Shown here in pieces: positions 18,720 through 27,672 of a DNA stretch of 64,000 nucleotides. How positions within the stretch are numbered: the first letter of the stretch is position 1; every line of letters begins with the position of its first letter. A program made the position numbers and the translations under genes. Origin of the DNA: MGIIb-O2 sp964003245 (GTDB lineage: Archaea > Thermoplasmatota > Poseidoniia > Poseidoniales > Thalassarchaeaceae); the NCBI GenBank assembly GCA_964003245.1, contig CAXFIU010000001.1, forward strand, positions 69,926 through 133,925. Direction: 5' to 3'. The notes below the pieces were generated by a model that saw only the letters and a list, made by a program, of their open reading frames with translations, did not search any database and was not told where the DNA came from.

Positions 18720-19733
18720 ATGCCAGAACCTCCGATTCGCCATCATCATGGTAAATCAGAACAGAAAGAAGAGAAGTCTGAGGCATCAACTGAACAAAAA
18801 GCTCAGATGGAACAAGCTTATCAACAAATGCAAAGAAAGTTACGTATCAATAAAATAGACCAGGATATTAAGCATAAGATAATGGTTTTATCTGGTAAAG
18901 GAGGAGTTGGTAAGTCTACAGTTGCTACTGGATTAGCTCTTTCTTTAGCTCGTAGGGGTAAGAAAGTCGGAATAATGGATATTGATATTACTGGCCCAAA
19001 TGTTCCAAAGATGCTAGGTTTGGAAGGTTCAGATTTACATGTCGAAAATGGCAGAATCCATCCAGCTATAGGTTCACATGGAATTAAGGTTATTTCCATG
19101 GCATTTTTAATTGAAGATCCTGATAAGCCTGTAATTTGGCGTGGCCCAATAAAATTGGGCGCAATAAATCAATTTATTGGAGATGTTGAATGGGGTGAAC
19201 TTGATGCATTAATAATTGATTTCCCTCCTGGGACCAGCGATGAACCCCTTACTGTTTCTCAAAGTCTACCAACAATTGATGGAGTTGTTATTGTAACTAC
19301 TCCTCAAGAAGTAGCATTACTAGATAGTAGAAAATCGATCAATTTTGCTAAAACTATCTCGATTCCTATAATTGGGGTGGTAGAAAACATGAGTGGTTAT
19401 ACTATTGATGGAGTTACTGACCCTGAAACCAAAGTTTCAATCAAAGGCCCCACTGGAAATATGATAGAGACAGTTTCTGATTCTGAAGGTAAATGGACCA
19501 TTACATTAGATGTTTTCAAAAGTGGTGGGGGTTCAGATGCTGCAGAAAATCTTTCAGTACCGTTTTTGGGGGCTCTTCCTTTTGATCCCGGGATTGTTCG
19601 AGGAGGAGATGATGGTGTTCATCGAATATTAGCAGAGCCTGATGGAGCAACCGCGGAGGCCTTTGATAAAATTGTTGAAAAAGTAGTTGAATCATTAGAA
19701 CTTCCTAGCAATCCAACAGTTCGAATATCATAA
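18720..19733 (+). CDS. Mrp/NBP35/ApbC-family ATPase with replaced CxxC segment
   Basis: A Fe-S scaffold/carrier-type P-loop ATPase, 337 residues from the ATG at 18720. A reading from 18666 adds 18 residues with no family counterpart. The N-terminus is a His/Glu-rich tail. The deviant Walker A is SGKGGVGKST, followed by DIDITGPNVPKMLG and the conserved IIDFPPGTSDEPLT. After VVENMSGY, family members normally have a CPxCG metal-binding pair and then IFKSGGG. Here about 35 residues resembling a small Ig-like/regulatory beta unit (VTDPETKVSIKGP...SDSEGKWTITL) take its place, followed by DVFKSGGGSDAAENLSVPFLGALP. No CxxC remains. ATPase function is likely, cluster carriage doubtful. Confidence 0.88.
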   Translation: MPEPPIRHHHGKSEQKEEKSEASTEQKAQMEQAYQQMQRKLRINKIDQDIKHKIMVLSGKGGVGKSTVATGLALSLARRGKKVGIMDIDITGPNVPKMLGLEGSDLHVENGRIHPAIGSHGIKVISMAFLIEDPDKPVIWRGPIKLGAINQFIGDVEWGELDALIIDFPPGTSDEPLTVSQSLPTIDGVVIVTTPQEVALLDSRKSINFAKTISIPIIGVVENMSGYTIDGVTDPETKVSIKGPTGNMIETVSDSEGKWTITLDVFKSGGGSDAAENLSVPFLGALPFDPGIVRGGDDGVHRILAEPDGATAEAFDKIVEKVVESLELPSNPTVRIS

Positions 19734-19795
19734 ATCGTTATTTCATAGAAGGGTCAGTTTCATGACGTGTAGTCTTCCCGAGTCATATTGATAAT

Positions 19796-21889
19796 ATGGC
19801 TGTGGCGAGTGGAATTTATCTTACTTGGATTACCGGGGCTATCATAATTAGTCTTTCTCTAATGCCATTTTTTAAGCCCGATTATGCTAAAATTCGAATT
19901 TCCGGTTTCATTGATATGTTTAGAAGATACTGGGCTCACATGATAGTAGTTTTTTCTGTTTATTTATGGAAAGATTTGCTAGACCAGTTAGATAGAATTA
20001 TAATGGCTAATACTCAATTGGATATGACTCCCTATATTTATGCGATTGAAGGTGACATTGTTTGGTGGGTACAAGATTCATTGAATAATTCTTTATTGTC
20101 TTTTAGTTTAACACATTTTTATGTTATGGGATTTATGGCTGTAACTTTTTCTTCTTTCATATATCCAATATTTTTTGATGATAGATATATGGCCGATAGA
20201 GTATCTCTGTCAATGTTTTGGGTCTATATTCTAGCTATACCATTCTATTTATTTTTTAATGTCAGAGTTACAGGGAATTATATCCCTGAGATGGAAACAA
20301 TAGCTTATGATTTAACTCCAGAGATTCATAATTGGTTCATACAGATTGACCCTTTCACTAACGGTATGCCTAGCTTACATATTGGACTCCCTTTTGCAAT
20401 TTGGTTAACTATGGAAAGATGGGATTCAGATGAACGATGGTTAAGATATAGGAGGCTATTGCTACTTTTTATTGTAATAACTGCTTTTACAATAATTTAT
20501 CTCGGTATCCATTGGGTATCGGATATTATCGGCGGAATTATTGTTGCTATGATCGCTGTTGAAATTACAGCCAAGACACATACTCCAATATGGCAATTCG
20601 CTGATGAAAGATTGTTTTCACGAAGATTAGCTCGAGCAATTGATGATCCAAAGAAATGGTTATCTGAGTCTTGGACTATTACTAAAAAATTCTTTCACCC
20701 TATACAGCAACCTAGTTCCAGTCAGACAAAAGCATTTATTGCCACAGTATTAGTTTTAACAGGAGGAGTATTATTGTGGGATGCAACTCATCAGGATTTT
20801 CCAATCGAGGGAGTCAATCCAACAAATGCTGCTGGCTCAGAGGGATGGGTAGTTGGAGTTGAGGATATTGATGATGAAATAACAATCAAGTTATGGAATG
20901 TAAGTAATCAGAAAGAGGCAATTATCGAAGGAAATAATTGGTCTAACCCTCCTCAAATTGAGTTATCAAATAATAATCTCATACTTTTTGATGAATCAAA
21001 CTTAGATTTTTTCCAATTAAACAATTCATCTATTGAAGTTTTTGACCCTATATTTAGTATCACAAATAACGATGAATTAGACAGAGTTTCTATTATTGAG
21101 AACAATCAAGGTCAACCATGTTTAGTTATAGTAAAGAATAATACAATTGAAATAATCAATGTCTTACATGATGAATTATTTTCTTATGAAAATATCCAAG
21201 ATTTAACTGCAATTGAGGGCTCAGGACAATTATTTGCTTCCGCATACAATACGATCAATGGCCCAATTATCAATGTCACAACACCATTTAATCCAGGGAT
21301 TGAAATTAATATTTTAATTGAAAATTTTTCGAATGATCTTAATGATGAATATCTTGAGAATTTATATGGTATTCCTGTGGATTACAATAACTCTACAATT
21401 ATTGACATTGAAATGGATGGAAGTTTGATACTTGTTTTAGTCGATGTAGGGCCTCTCAATCGTTTAATCTTAGTAGATGCTTTAACAGGAAATCAAGAAA
21501 TGATTTCTAATCCCCTATGGCCATCAGAATCGCCTAGTATTGAAGGGAATTATATTGCATTTTTACAGAGACCAATTACTTCCCCTACTATAAATTTAGA
21601 TCCTGAAAATTTTAACAGGGAAGTATTCTTATGGAATATTGAAGACAATAATGGCCGTATTCAGATTACTCTTGATGATTTAGATCAAGAAAATCCTCAT
21701 GTACTCGATAATGGTGTAACATGGATTGAGATTGATGAAAATGGAGACTCGGAGTTAGTGATATATTCTCTTGAAAAGACCTTTGAAGAATATTCATCAG
21801 TTGTATTACAATCAGCAATATTGATGTTGATTCCATTATTGCTACTATTATCTCATCAAGCTGCTATTGAGAAAAGGATAAGTAACTAG
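19796..21889 (+). CDS. PAP2-family membrane phosphatase fused to an extracytoplasmic propeller-like domain
   Basis: 697 residues in two parts. Residues about 1-260 form a multi-span membrane domain with PAP2/inositolphosphotransferase-like motifs MPSLHIGLPFA and LGIHWVSDIIGG (SxxH and HxxxD type catalytic motifs). The first KxxxxxxRP motif is not evident, as in AUR1-like members. After a helix near residue 315, about 330 residues (VVGVEDIDDEITIKLWNVSN... to EYSSVV) have the repeated W/D strand pattern of a TolB-like beta-propeller, and a last helix (SAILMLIPLLLLLS) closes the protein. Likely acts on lipid phosphates at the membrane. Its stop overlaps nadA by four bases on the opposite strand. 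Confidence 0.75.
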   Translation: MAVASGIYLTWITGAIIISLSLMPFFKPDYAKIRISGFIDMFRRYWAHMIVVFSVYLWKDLLDQLDRIIMANTQLDMTPYIYAIEGDIVWWVQDSLNNSLLSFSLTHFYVMGFMAVTFSSFIYPIFFDDRYMADRVSLSMFWVYILAIPFYLFFNVRVTGNYIPEMETIAYDLTPEIHNWFIQIDPFTNGMPSLHIGLPFAIWLTMERWDSDERWLRYRRLLLLFIVITAFTIIYLGIHWVSDIIGGIIVAMIAVEITAKTHTPIWQFADERLFSRRLARAIDDPKKWLSESWTITKKFFHPIQQPSSSQTKAFIATVLVLTGGVLLWDATHQDFPIEGVNPTNAAGSEGWVVGVEDIDDEITIKLWNVSNQKEAIIEGNNWSNPPQIELSNNNLILFDESNLDFFQLNNSSIEVFDPIFSITNNDELDRVSIIENNQGQPCLVIVKNNTIEIINVLHDELFSYENIQDLTAIEGSGQLFASAYNTINGPIINVTTPFNPGIEINILIENFSNDLNDEYLENLYGIPVDYNNSTIIDIEMDGSLILVLVDVGPLNRLILVDALTGNQEMISNPLWPSESPSIEGNYIAFLQRPITSPTINLDPENFNREVFLWNIEDNNGRIQITLDDLDQENPHVLDNGVTWIEIDENGDSELVIYSLEKTFEEYSSVVLQSAILMLIPLLLLLSHQAAIEKRISN

Positions 21890-22974
21890 GCTTCAGCATA
21901 TCTGAACATCTCATCAAGAGAGAATTTTGCTCTTTCAATAACTTCTTCTTCTAATTGAATTATTTGATCATCTCTGGGGTCTCTTAATGATTGTAGTATG
22001 TCTTCTAGAAGAGTTGTTTTCATATGTTTACACATTACACACGTTCCAATAATATTCAATTCATCTTTAGTTTCTGCCAATACTCTGTCCGCAGTTCCAC
22101 ATTCGGTAATCAGCATGATGTTATTTTTCCCTTCTTTACCCAATCTAATTGATTCTTTGATTAAGACTTCACTACTGCCTATGAAATCACTTTCTTCTAA
22201 TACATCAGCAGAACATTCAGGATGACTTAGAACTTGAAGATCAATTCCTGCTCTATCTGCTCTATCTCTCCAGGAAAGGATTTTCTCTCCGGTAAATAAT
22301 GCATGAACTTCACATTCTCCATCATAAATAATAACTTCTTTCTTTCCTGCTAGTGATTTTTGTAAGTGCTCACCCATAAATCGATCTGGTACAAATATTA
22401 ATTTATCTCCTGGCAGATTTTCACATATCTTGAGATAGTTACTACTGGTTACACATACATCTACTTCGGCTTTAACTTCTGCTGTAGTATTAATGTAACA
22501 GGCCACTGGTACTCCTGGATATCTTCTTCTCAATTTTTTGACATCTTCTGCAGTAATACTTTCTGATAATGAGCAACCAGCTTCAGGAGATGGATGTATT
22601 ACCAATTTATCAGGACTGAGTATTTTTGCAGTTTCTGCCATAAATCTTACACTAGAGAAAAGAATTATCTGTTGTTTAGCATCTCTAGCAGATTTAGAGA
22701 GAGAATAACTATCTGAAACTTCATCTGCTACTCCGTAGATAATATCAGGTGTCTGATAAGAATGAGCAATTAGATAAACATCTTTTTGTTTTTTTAACTC
22801 ATTAATCTCTAATGTATATGCAGCTATTGACTTGCAGTGTTCGAGAGTCCATCTTCCTGGTTGTTTTATTGCATCTAAAAGCCTCTTTGCTTCTTCTTCA
22901 ATCCTCTCTTCTGAATATAGCCTAGGAATTACCTTTTCTTGGTTTCTGGGTATATCTGGTAGGCCCATAGACAT
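21886..22974 (-). CDS. nadA: Quinolinate synthase A
   Basis: Condenses iminoaspartate with dihydroxyacetone phosphate to quinolinate for NAD synthesis, using a [4Fe-4S] cluster. The 362 residues carry AHSYQTPDIIYGVADEVSDS (substrate site), a GCSLSE segment, a CYINTTAEVKAEVDVCVTSSN stretch split around the conserved Thr-Ser-Asn, DGECEVH, HPECSADV and CVMCKHMKTT. Cysteines in these segments supply the three cluster ligands. nadB and nadC are not in the window. A NAD-kinase-like gene lies 17 kb away. Confidence 0.95.
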   Translation of the reverse strand: MSMGLPDIPRNQEKVIPRLYSEERIEEEAKRLLDAIKQPGRWTLEHCKSIAAYTLEINELKKQKDVYLIAHSYQTPDIIYGVADEVSDSYSLSKSARDAKQQIILFSSVRFMAETAKILSPDKLVIHPSPEAGCSLSESITAEDVKKLRRRYPGVPVACYINTTAEVKAEVDVCVTSSNYLKICENLPGDKLIFVPDRFMGEHLQKSLAGKKEVIIYDGECEVHALFTGEKILSWRDRADRAGIDLQVLSHPECSADVLEESDFIGSSEVLIKESIRLGKEGKNNIMLITECGTADRVLAETKDELNIIGTCVMCKHMKTTLLEDILQSLRDPRDDQIIQLEEEVIERAKFSLDEMFRYAEA

Positions 22975-23014
22975 GTGATTTCACTCATTGGTCAGGTTTA
23001 ACCTCTTTCAAGGT

Positions 23015-23695
23015 ATGTCACCTCCGGTACACATGGATGATGAGTCTGTGCCATTATGGAAAACTTCCAAAATGATTCATCAGGGTGCTGAAGCTAAGGT
23101 ATTTTCTGGATATTGGATGGGCGATAAAGCGATTTTAAAAAAACGCAATCTTCGTTCATATCGTCATCCAGATTTAGATAGAAGATTGACACGTCAAAGA
23201 CTATCTGTAGAAGTTAGAGTATTAACAAAACTACATTCGACTGAGATCTCTTCTCCTTCTTTATTTGATGTTGATATAGATGATGGTTGGATTATTTTAT
23301 CAGAAGTAGAAGGCGTAACTTTGTATGAATCTTTATTGAATGGTAAATCTGATAACAAACAAATAAAGAAATTCGGTGGTTTAATTCGTCAATTACACGA
23401 ATTAGGAATATCTCATGGTGATTTGACTACACATAATGTGATTATTAGCGATGACGGGGACTTAACAATGATTGATTTTGGACTTTCTAAAATTTCACCT
23501 GAGATTGAACATTTAGGACTTGATTTACAAGTTTTGCACGAGTGCCTTAATGCAAGTCACTATGAAGAGAATAATGCAATTGAATCAATGATTGAGGGAT
23601 ATCTCTCTAATTCCTCTGATAATTTTAATCCTTCAGGATCAGATGTCATTGAAAGATTCAACTCTATTAGAGGAAGAGTAAGGTATCATGCTTAG
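23015..23695 (+). CDS. bud32: Bud32, KEOPS complex kinase/ATPase
   Basis: Small atypical kinase of the KEOPS complex, which makes N6-threonylcarbamoyladenosine on tRNA. From the ATG at 23015 it has 226 residues. Motifs are HQGAEAKVF (glycine-loop equivalent), AILKKR (Lys), the family-specific RLTRQRLSVEVRVL, HGDLTTHNVII (catalytic loop) and MIDFGLS (DFG). It ends SIRGRVRYHA, with the basic tail of the Bud32 family. In many euryarchaea it is fused to Kae1; here it stands alone and Kae1 is not seen in the window. A TTG at 22988 and an ATG at 23033 are alternative starts. Confidence 0.9.
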   Translation: MSPPVHMDDESVPLWKTSKMIHQGAEAKVFSGYWMGDKAILKKRNLRSYRHPDLDRRLTRQRLSVEVRVLTKLHSTEISSPSLFDVDIDDGWIILSEVEGVTLYESLLNGKSDNKQIKKFGGLIRQLHELGISHGDLTTHNVIISDDGDLTMIDFGLSKISPEIEHLGLDLQVLHECLNASHYEENNAIESMIEGYLSNSSDNFNPSGSDVIERFNSIRGRVRYHA

Positions 23696-23710
23696 TAGTT
23701 AGTGATTTTT

Positions 23711-24304
23711 ATGAAGATACTTTTCCTTACTGGTAATAGAAATAAGGTCATTGAGGCTAATGATATATTATCTAATTTAGGATATGAAGTTGAACAGTTT
23801 CTTGTAAATGGCTTACCTCCAGAATTTATAGAGCCCCAATCTTCTTCGATATCTGATGTATCCAGATTTAAAATTCAACAAGCTTTAGAATTAATTTCTG
23901 AAACTGAATTCAAAAATCATGCTTTTCTAGTTGAAGACTCAGGCTTATTTATTGAATCTTTGAATAATTTCCCTGGAGTTTATTCCTCTTATATCTCAAA
24001 AACTATAGGGAATCAGGGGATTCTTAATCTTCTTGTCGAGAAGTCTAATCGTAATGCTGAATTCCGCACCTATTCGATTTTATATAAAAACGGGGAATAT
24101 TTTCATGCATTAGGAGTTTGTCCTGGCAGTATTTCAAACCAGATTAAAGGTACAAACGGTTTTGGTTTTGATCCAATTTTTATCCCCGAATCTGGAGATG
24201 GACGTACTTTTGGTGAAATGTCTGAAAATGAAAAAGCATCTAAATCACACAGAGGAGAGTCTCTAAGGATTCTTTATGAAGAACTCAAACATCCGTCAAA
24301 GTGA
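23711..24304 (+). CDS. XTP/dITP pyrophosphatase (RdgB/HAM1 family)
   Basis: Removes non-canonical purine nucleotides such as ITP and XTP from the pool. From the ATG at 23711 it begins MKILFLTGNRNKVIEA, the family opening; a GTG at 23702 is unlikely to be the start. The catalytic stretch EDSGLFIESLNNFPGVYSSY and the GFGFDPIF loop near residue 150 are typical, as is KASKSHRGESL at the C-terminus. The 197 residues match the family. It follows bud32 by 15 bases and overlaps no functional domain of the next gene. Confidence 0.93.
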   Translation: MKILFLTGNRNKVIEANDILSNLGYEVEQFLVNGLPPEFIEPQSSSISDVSRFKIQQALELISETEFKNHAFLVEDSGLFIESLNNFPGVYSSYISKTIGNQGILNLLVEKSNRNAEFRTYSILYKNGEYFHALGVCPGSISNQIKGTNGFGFDPIFIPESGDGRTFGEMSENEKASKSHRGESLRILYEELKHPSK

Positions 24305-24335
24305 AGATAGGACACCCACTCGCAGAGATGATACT

Positions 24336-25286
24336 ATGCCGTCTTTAATTAGAATAACTGGTTGGTTTTCCTTATTCTTCGGTTTTATTTTGTTTTTCAT
24401 TTTTCAAGGAAGATTGGACTTAGTTTCTTCTATAGCAGGAGGAGTTGTTCTATTGTCTATATTGGCGATATTGATGTTTACTGGTAACCAAAAACTGGTT
24501 TCTCCTCCTCCTAAAATCATTGATAATGAGCCTATAATTGAAAAGACAGAAATTCCTAATATTCCAATCAACCCTGTAGAAAAATTAGAAGTTGTTAATT
24601 TAGAGAATGAAGATAAACTTGAGCGAAGTCGCAAAAAAAGAAATTTCAGTCCACCACCATTGCCACCTATGCCAGTGACATCATCCGCAGATTCTTTTAT
24701 TGCAGCGAATAACGAAGATTTACCTCCCCCAATCCCCCCTGTTCCTCTCGGAAATGTAGAAGCGGCAGATGGTACTAAACTTGCTAAAAAATTAGTTATT
24801 ACTTCTGACGCTCAATCTGAAATGGAGTCTGAAATAGAAGATTTTGTTGATCAGAGAAGGTCTAGACAAGCAGAAATCCGTTCGAGTTTAGAGAGAAAGA
24901 GGAGAATGGCCTTAGCTGAAAGAAGAGCTGCAAAAGCTCGTTTATGGACTGAAGTTGAAGATGGAGAAGATCTTGCTAGTTTATTGGATGACCCAAATCA
25001 TGGACTTACAATAATTGAAGAATCCGAAGAATATGATGATTCAAAACCTCTTGGCGTATCTTATGTAAGGATAGATAATACAAGAATATTGAAATTAACT
25101 ATCCCTCTAGTTGTAGAGAGTAGAAGTCAAACAGATGAGCAAATAGATTCAGATACTTTACTAATAAATAGTGAAATTACACCTCCTCCGGGGCTCCCTC
25201 CTATGCCTCCTCCTCCTGGGTTGCCGCCCATGCCTCCTCCTCCTGGGTTACCGCCCATGCCTCCTCCTCAGTTAGAAAAAGAATGA
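24336..25286 (+). CDS. Membrane protein with proline-rich repeat tail
   Basis: 316 residues from the ATG at 24336, unknown function. Two membrane helices open it (about residues 5-24 and 29-47: WFSLFFGFILFFIF and IAGGVVLLSILAILMF). A long polar region follows with a short Pro-rich patch (FSPPPLPPMP), a charged helix of about 50 residues (QRRSRQAEIRSSLERKRR...KARLW), a compact beta-like stretch, and finally three 9-residue repeats PPPGLPPMP. The C-terminal region is probably cytoplasmic and may bind partners through the proline repeats. Poly-Pro tails of this sort recur in marine group archaea, as I recall. Confidence 0.7.
   Translation: MPSLIRITGWFSLFFGFILFFIFQGRLDLVSSIAGGVVLLSILAILMFTGNQKLVSPPPKIIDNEPIIEKTEIPNIPINPVEKLEVVNLENEDKLERSRKKRNFSPPPLPPMPVTSSADSFIAANNEDLPPPIPPVPLGNVEAADGTKLAKKLVITSDAQSEMESEIEDFVDQRRSRQAEIRSSLERKRRMALAERRAAKARLWTEVEDGEDLASLLDDPNHGLTIIEESEEYDDSKPLGVSYVRIDNTRILKLTIPLVVESRSQTDEQIDSDTLLINSEITPPPGLPPMPPPPGLPPMPPPPGLPPMPPPQLEKE
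25182..25262 (+). repeat. Three tandem 27-base repeats coding PPPGLPPMP
   Basis: Units at 25182-25208, 25209-25235 and 25236-25262 each encode PPPGLPPMP. Units two and three differ at one synonymous base; unit one differs at several third positions. The pattern suggests recent duplication of the last unit under protein-level constraint. Confidence 0.9.
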
Positions 25287-25333
25287 AATCGGGTTAACCG
25301 TATGTTCAAACATTCGTTCTTCTTCGGTAAAGT

Positions 25334-26170
25334 ATGAATGATGATATCCTACTAATAGAAAACATCCCGATTGAAGGTACTTTTCCAGAGGGAGGGCTCG
25401 TATCTGTTTGGACCTTAAATCGACCTGATAAATTAAATTCGTTAAATTCTGATTCTCATAAAGCATTGAAAGAAGCCTGTGATTTAGCTGAATATAATGA
25501 TCTGATTAGAGTTATTATTATCACAGGTGCTCCACCAAATCCGCCTCTAGAAGGTAAGAAGAAGAAACCATATTCCTTCGCTGCTGGCGCAGACATTTCC
25601 GAATTTATTGGTAAAAATTCAGATGATGTCCGACCCTTCTTTGAAGATAATGCTTGGGAAAAAGTATGGAATCTTTCCAAACCAACTATAGCTATGATTG
25701 ATGGATTTGCTTTGGGAGGAGGCACTGAATTAGCACTTTCTTGCGATATCAGAATTGCTTCTAATAGGTCGAAATTTGGTACGCCTGAGATAAATTTAGG
25801 ATTAATTCCGGGTGGAGGTGGTACTCAGAGATTATGTAGATTAATTGGATATGGCAAGGCATTAGAAATGGTCCTCACAGGAGATATGATTGACTCTGAA
25901 AAAGCACTTTCTTATGGTTTAATTAATTCAGTAACCACTCCCGAAGATCTCAAAGAAACTACTATGAAGTTGGCAGAAAATATTGCAAAAAAATCTCCAT
26001 ATACTACAAAAGTTGCAAAACGTGCAGTAAGGGCGTCTCTTGATTTACCTTTTAGTGAAGGTGTACGTATGGAGAGGTCTGAATTTGTGGCTTTATTCGA
26101 TACTGAAGATAAGGAAATCGGTGTGAATGCTTTCCTAAATCGTGAGTCCCCTAAATGGCTCGGTAAATAA
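25334..26170 (+). CDS. Enoyl-CoA hydratase/isomerase family protein
   Basis: Crotonase fold, 278 residues. Oxyanion-hole segments are FAAGADISEF and GFALGGGTELALSCDIRIAS; the catalytic Glu pair is present in GGTELAL and in TPEINLGLIPGGGGTQRL. Having both Glu residues suits a hydratase (FadB/PaaF-like), hydrating 2-enoyl-CoA in beta-oxidation or aromatic-CoA breakdown. A short insert after TGAPPNPP (EGKKKKPY) is unusual. It opens the 25.3-32.3 kb acyl-CoA cluster. The exact substrate is unknown. Confidence 0.88.
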   Translation: MNDDILLIENIPIEGTFPEGGLVSVWTLNRPDKLNSLNSDSHKALKEACDLAEYNDLIRVIIITGAPPNPPLEGKKKKPYSFAAGADISEFIGKNSDDVRPFFEDNAWEKVWNLSKPTIAMIDGFALGGGTELALSCDIRIASNRSKFGTPEINLGLIPGGGGTQRLCRLIGYGKALEMVLTGDMIDSEKALSYGLINSVTTPEDLKETTMKLAENIAKKSPYTTKVAKRAVRASLDLPFSEGVRMERSEFVALFDTEDKEIGVNAFLNRESPKWLGK

Positions 26171-26185
26171 TAGATAACAATTTTT

Positions 26186-27604
26186 CTAAAGCTGAATTGA
26201 TTTAATTTCTAGAAATTCATTAAGGCCATGAGTCCCAAGTTCTCTCCCATTACCTGAAAGTTTGTATCCACCAAAAGGTGCACTAACATTGAAAGCCCCT
26301 CCATTCACACTCACCTGCCCCGTTCTCATTTTTTTAGCGAATCTTATTGCTCGTTCTTCATCCTTAGACCAGACTCCTCCAGATAGGCCATATATTGAGT
26401 CATTTGCTAACATCAGGGCCTCTTTTTCATCTTTATAAGTTGTAATTACCAAAACAGGGCCAAAAATCTCTTCTTTCCAGATTTTCATTTCAGTAGTTAC
26501 ATTTGCGAATATAGTTGGCTTTACGTAGTATCCTTTGGAAATACCGTCTGGCATTCCAAGACCTCCTGAAATCAAAGTAGCACCTTCATTAATTCCTGAT
26601 TCAATATATTCACTAACACTTTTTTGTTGCCTTAAACTTACCATAGGCCCACATCTTGTATTTTCTTCTAAAGGATCGCCAGGATGGTAAGAATTATTTT
26701 TTTCTGCTATGATTTTGTAAACTTCATCACTCATGGACTCAGGGATAATAAGTCTCGTTAATGCTGAGCATGTTTGTCCGCTATTTTGATGACAAGCCCC
26801 TATGGCCTTTTTTGCTACTAAAATCGGGTCTGCATCATCTAGTGCCACATTTGCACTTTTACCACCTAACTCTAATGTAACTCTCTTAATTGTAGGCGCT
26901 GCTGCTTCACTTACAGAAACGCCAGCTCCTGTTGAACCAGTGAATGATACCATATCCACTTCTGGATGACTCGACATATAATTCCCAATTTCAGATCCGT
27001 GCCCTGAAACTAAATTAAAAACTCCTGGCGGTAATCCTATTTCATGTAAAATATCTGCTAAAATAAATGCACTTAATGGGGCTTCCTTTGATGGTTTTAA
27101 TATCATTGTACATCCAGCAGCAATTGCAGGAGCAACTTTACCAATTATCTGATGTAGAGGGAAATTCCAAGGTGTAATAAATGCGCAAACTCCAATCGGT
27201 TCTTTACAAATAATTGAGTTTCTCACTTTTTCCTCCCAATCAAAATTTTCTAGAATTTTTGCATAACTCCTAGAAACAACTCTCGGTGTACCTACCATTG
27301 CAACTCTAGAATAACCAATAGGAGTACCTACCTCAGCAGTAATAGTCTGAGCAATCTCTTCACCTCTTTCCTTCAGTGCATTTGAGAGGCCATTCAGAAT
27401 ATCTATTCTCGATTCTATACTACTTTTTGACCAAGACTCGAAAGCAATCCTTGCAGAAGAAGCGGCTTTGTCAATATCTTCTACTGAACCAACTGGAATT
27501 TTTCCAATTATTTCTTCCGTTGCAGGGTTAATTACATCAATACTCTCATTTCCCATTGGTAGAACCCATTTCCCATCGATATACAGTTGGTCTCGTGTAT
27601 GCAT
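26186..27604 (-). CDS. NAD(P)-dependent aldehyde dehydrogenase
   Basis: 472 residues of the aldehyde dehydrogenase superfamily: FITPWNFPLHQIIGKVAPAI, VSFTGSTGAG (cofactor loop), LELGGKSANV (catalytic Glu), and the catalytic Cys in NSGQTCSAL. The C-terminal GPVLVITTYKD and FGGYKLSGNGRELG are also typical. Oxidises an aldehyde or CoA-bound semialdehyde to an acid. In this cluster it could take the position of BoxD or of the aldehyde-dehydrogenase half of PaaZ, but no MaoC-like hydratase domain is attached. It is convergent with the first hydratase gene. Confidence 0.92.
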   Translation of the reverse strand: MHTRDQLYIDGKWVLPMGNESIDVINPATEEIIGKIPVGSVEDIDKAASSARIAFESWSKSSIESRIDILNGLSNALKERGEEIAQTITAEVGTPIGYSRVAMVGTPRVVSRSYAKILENFDWEEKVRNSIICKEPIGVCAFITPWNFPLHQIIGKVAPAIAAGCTMILKPSKEAPLSAFILADILHEIGLPPGVFNLVSGHGSEIGNYMSSHPEVDMVSFTGSTGAGVSVSEAAAPTIKRVTLELGGKSANVALDDADPILVAKKAIGACHQNSGQTCSALTRLIIPESMSDEVYKIIAEKNNSYHPGDPLEENTRCGPMVSLRQQKSVSEYIESGINEGATLISGGLGMPDGISKGYYVKPTIFANVTTEMKIWKEEIFGPVLVITTYKDEKEALMLANDSIYGLSGGVWSKDEERAIRFAKKMRTGQVSVNGGAFNVSAPFGGYKLSGNGRELGTHGLNEFLEIKSIQL

Positions 27605-27672
27605 GGACAGTGCGAGGAGTACTTACTTTAGATATTCACGCATTCTAATAGTGGATACCTACTCCGATATTC

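Noticed and set aside
25182..25262. CRISPR-like short repeats
   Set aside because: The repeats are directly adjacent, in frame and code for PPPGLPPMP, with no spacers.
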